From assembly GCA_038202885.1 (NCBI GenBank), contig JBBREP010000040.1:1-29940 (forward strand): a DNA stretch of 29,940 nucleotides. Reading direction: 5' to 3'. Source of the stretch: JBBREP01 sp038202885 (GTDB lineage: Bacteria; Actinomycetota; Acidimicrobiia; IMCC26256; PALSA-610). How positions within the stretch are numbered: the first letter of the stretch is position 1; every line of letters starts with the position of its first letter. The translations under genes and the position numbers were made by a program. The notes beneath the pieces were generated by a model that was not told the DNA's origin, ran no database searches, and was given only the letters and a program-made list of their open reading frames with translations. Positions 29,876-29,940 of this stretch are shown here, piece after piece.

Positions 29876-29923
29876 CCCGGGCGTCGTTTGCCACGTCTAT
29901 ATGTGGGTGAAACGACGCCCGGG
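29876..29923. terminator. Large palindrome after the lipoprotein gene
   Basis: A perfect 14-bp stem (CCCGGGCGTCGTTT / AAACGACGCCCGGG) encloses a 20-base region with an inner CCAC/GTGG pairing around TATAT. It starts 10 bases after the stop. It can serve as a terminator for either strand. The large, structured loop is unusual and also allows an extragenic repeat element. Confidence 0.6.
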
Positions 29924-29940
29924 ATTCGGGGCTTAGGCCA

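Overview
The window looks like chromosome from a high-GC actinomycete, most plausibly an uncultured or marine/freshwater member of the Acidimicrobiia. This placement is an inference. It rests on G/C at most third codon positions, frequent GTG starts, and a gene mix of thiolase/DUF35 pairs, D-aminoacylase-type and amidohydrolase_2-type hydrolases, EHN-type epoxide hydrolase, DUF2332, SRPBCC proteins and a GtrA/GT39 pair. There is no rRNA, transposase, integrase, phage gene or CRISPR array. Gene density is high, and no gap between genes exceeds about 210 bases.

Layout. 1-202 is the tail of a secreted protein, closed by a perfect hairpin. 285-2828 is a large polytopic membrane protein with an N-terminal zinc ribbon, followed by a 55-bp palindromic repeat (2858-2912) that recurs inverted at 17546-17600. 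A small methyltransferase (2953-3537) converges on a thiolase (4767-3544). Divergent from the thiolase is a secreted beta-helix protein whose signal peptide (4884-5030) is cut from its body (5034-6308) by one in-frame TAG. Then come csbD, a 24-codon membrane miniprotein, tRNA-Leu, an acyltransferase, and a DUF35-like/thiolase pair (8304-9929). A TPR-like hypothetical and an epoxide hydrolase diverge from about 10.5 kb. Two secreted proteins of unknown function (11815-12924 and 13443-13018) face each other across a strong bidirectional terminator.

13647-17533 is a catabolic-looking run: D-aminoacylase-like hydrolase, SDR, and an amidohydrolase_2 protein preceded by a perfect 26-bp palindrome that looks like a TetR-type operator. 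17710-20433 is a GtrA/GT39 cell-envelope glycosylation pair. A two-domain VOC protein converges on a second SDR. Divergent from that SDR is the most system-like locus, 22382-24447: an SQR-type flavoprotein, a DsrC/TusE-family protein and a DsrE2-like protein, packed with gaps of 2 and 12 bases. It is probably a compact sulfide-oxidation and sulfur-relay cassette.

24481-27449 is a mirror-image arrangement: two divergent SRPBCC genes, each followed by a Rossmann/SAM-fold gene. The window ends with tRNA-Lys, a TIGR01777-type epimerase whose stop overlaps tRNA-His, and a secreted PHB-depolymerase/feruloyl-esterase-like lipoprotein followed by another large palindrome.

Functions are assigned from motifs read by eye. 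No database search was possible, so family names are recognition-level and boundaries depend on start-codon choice.
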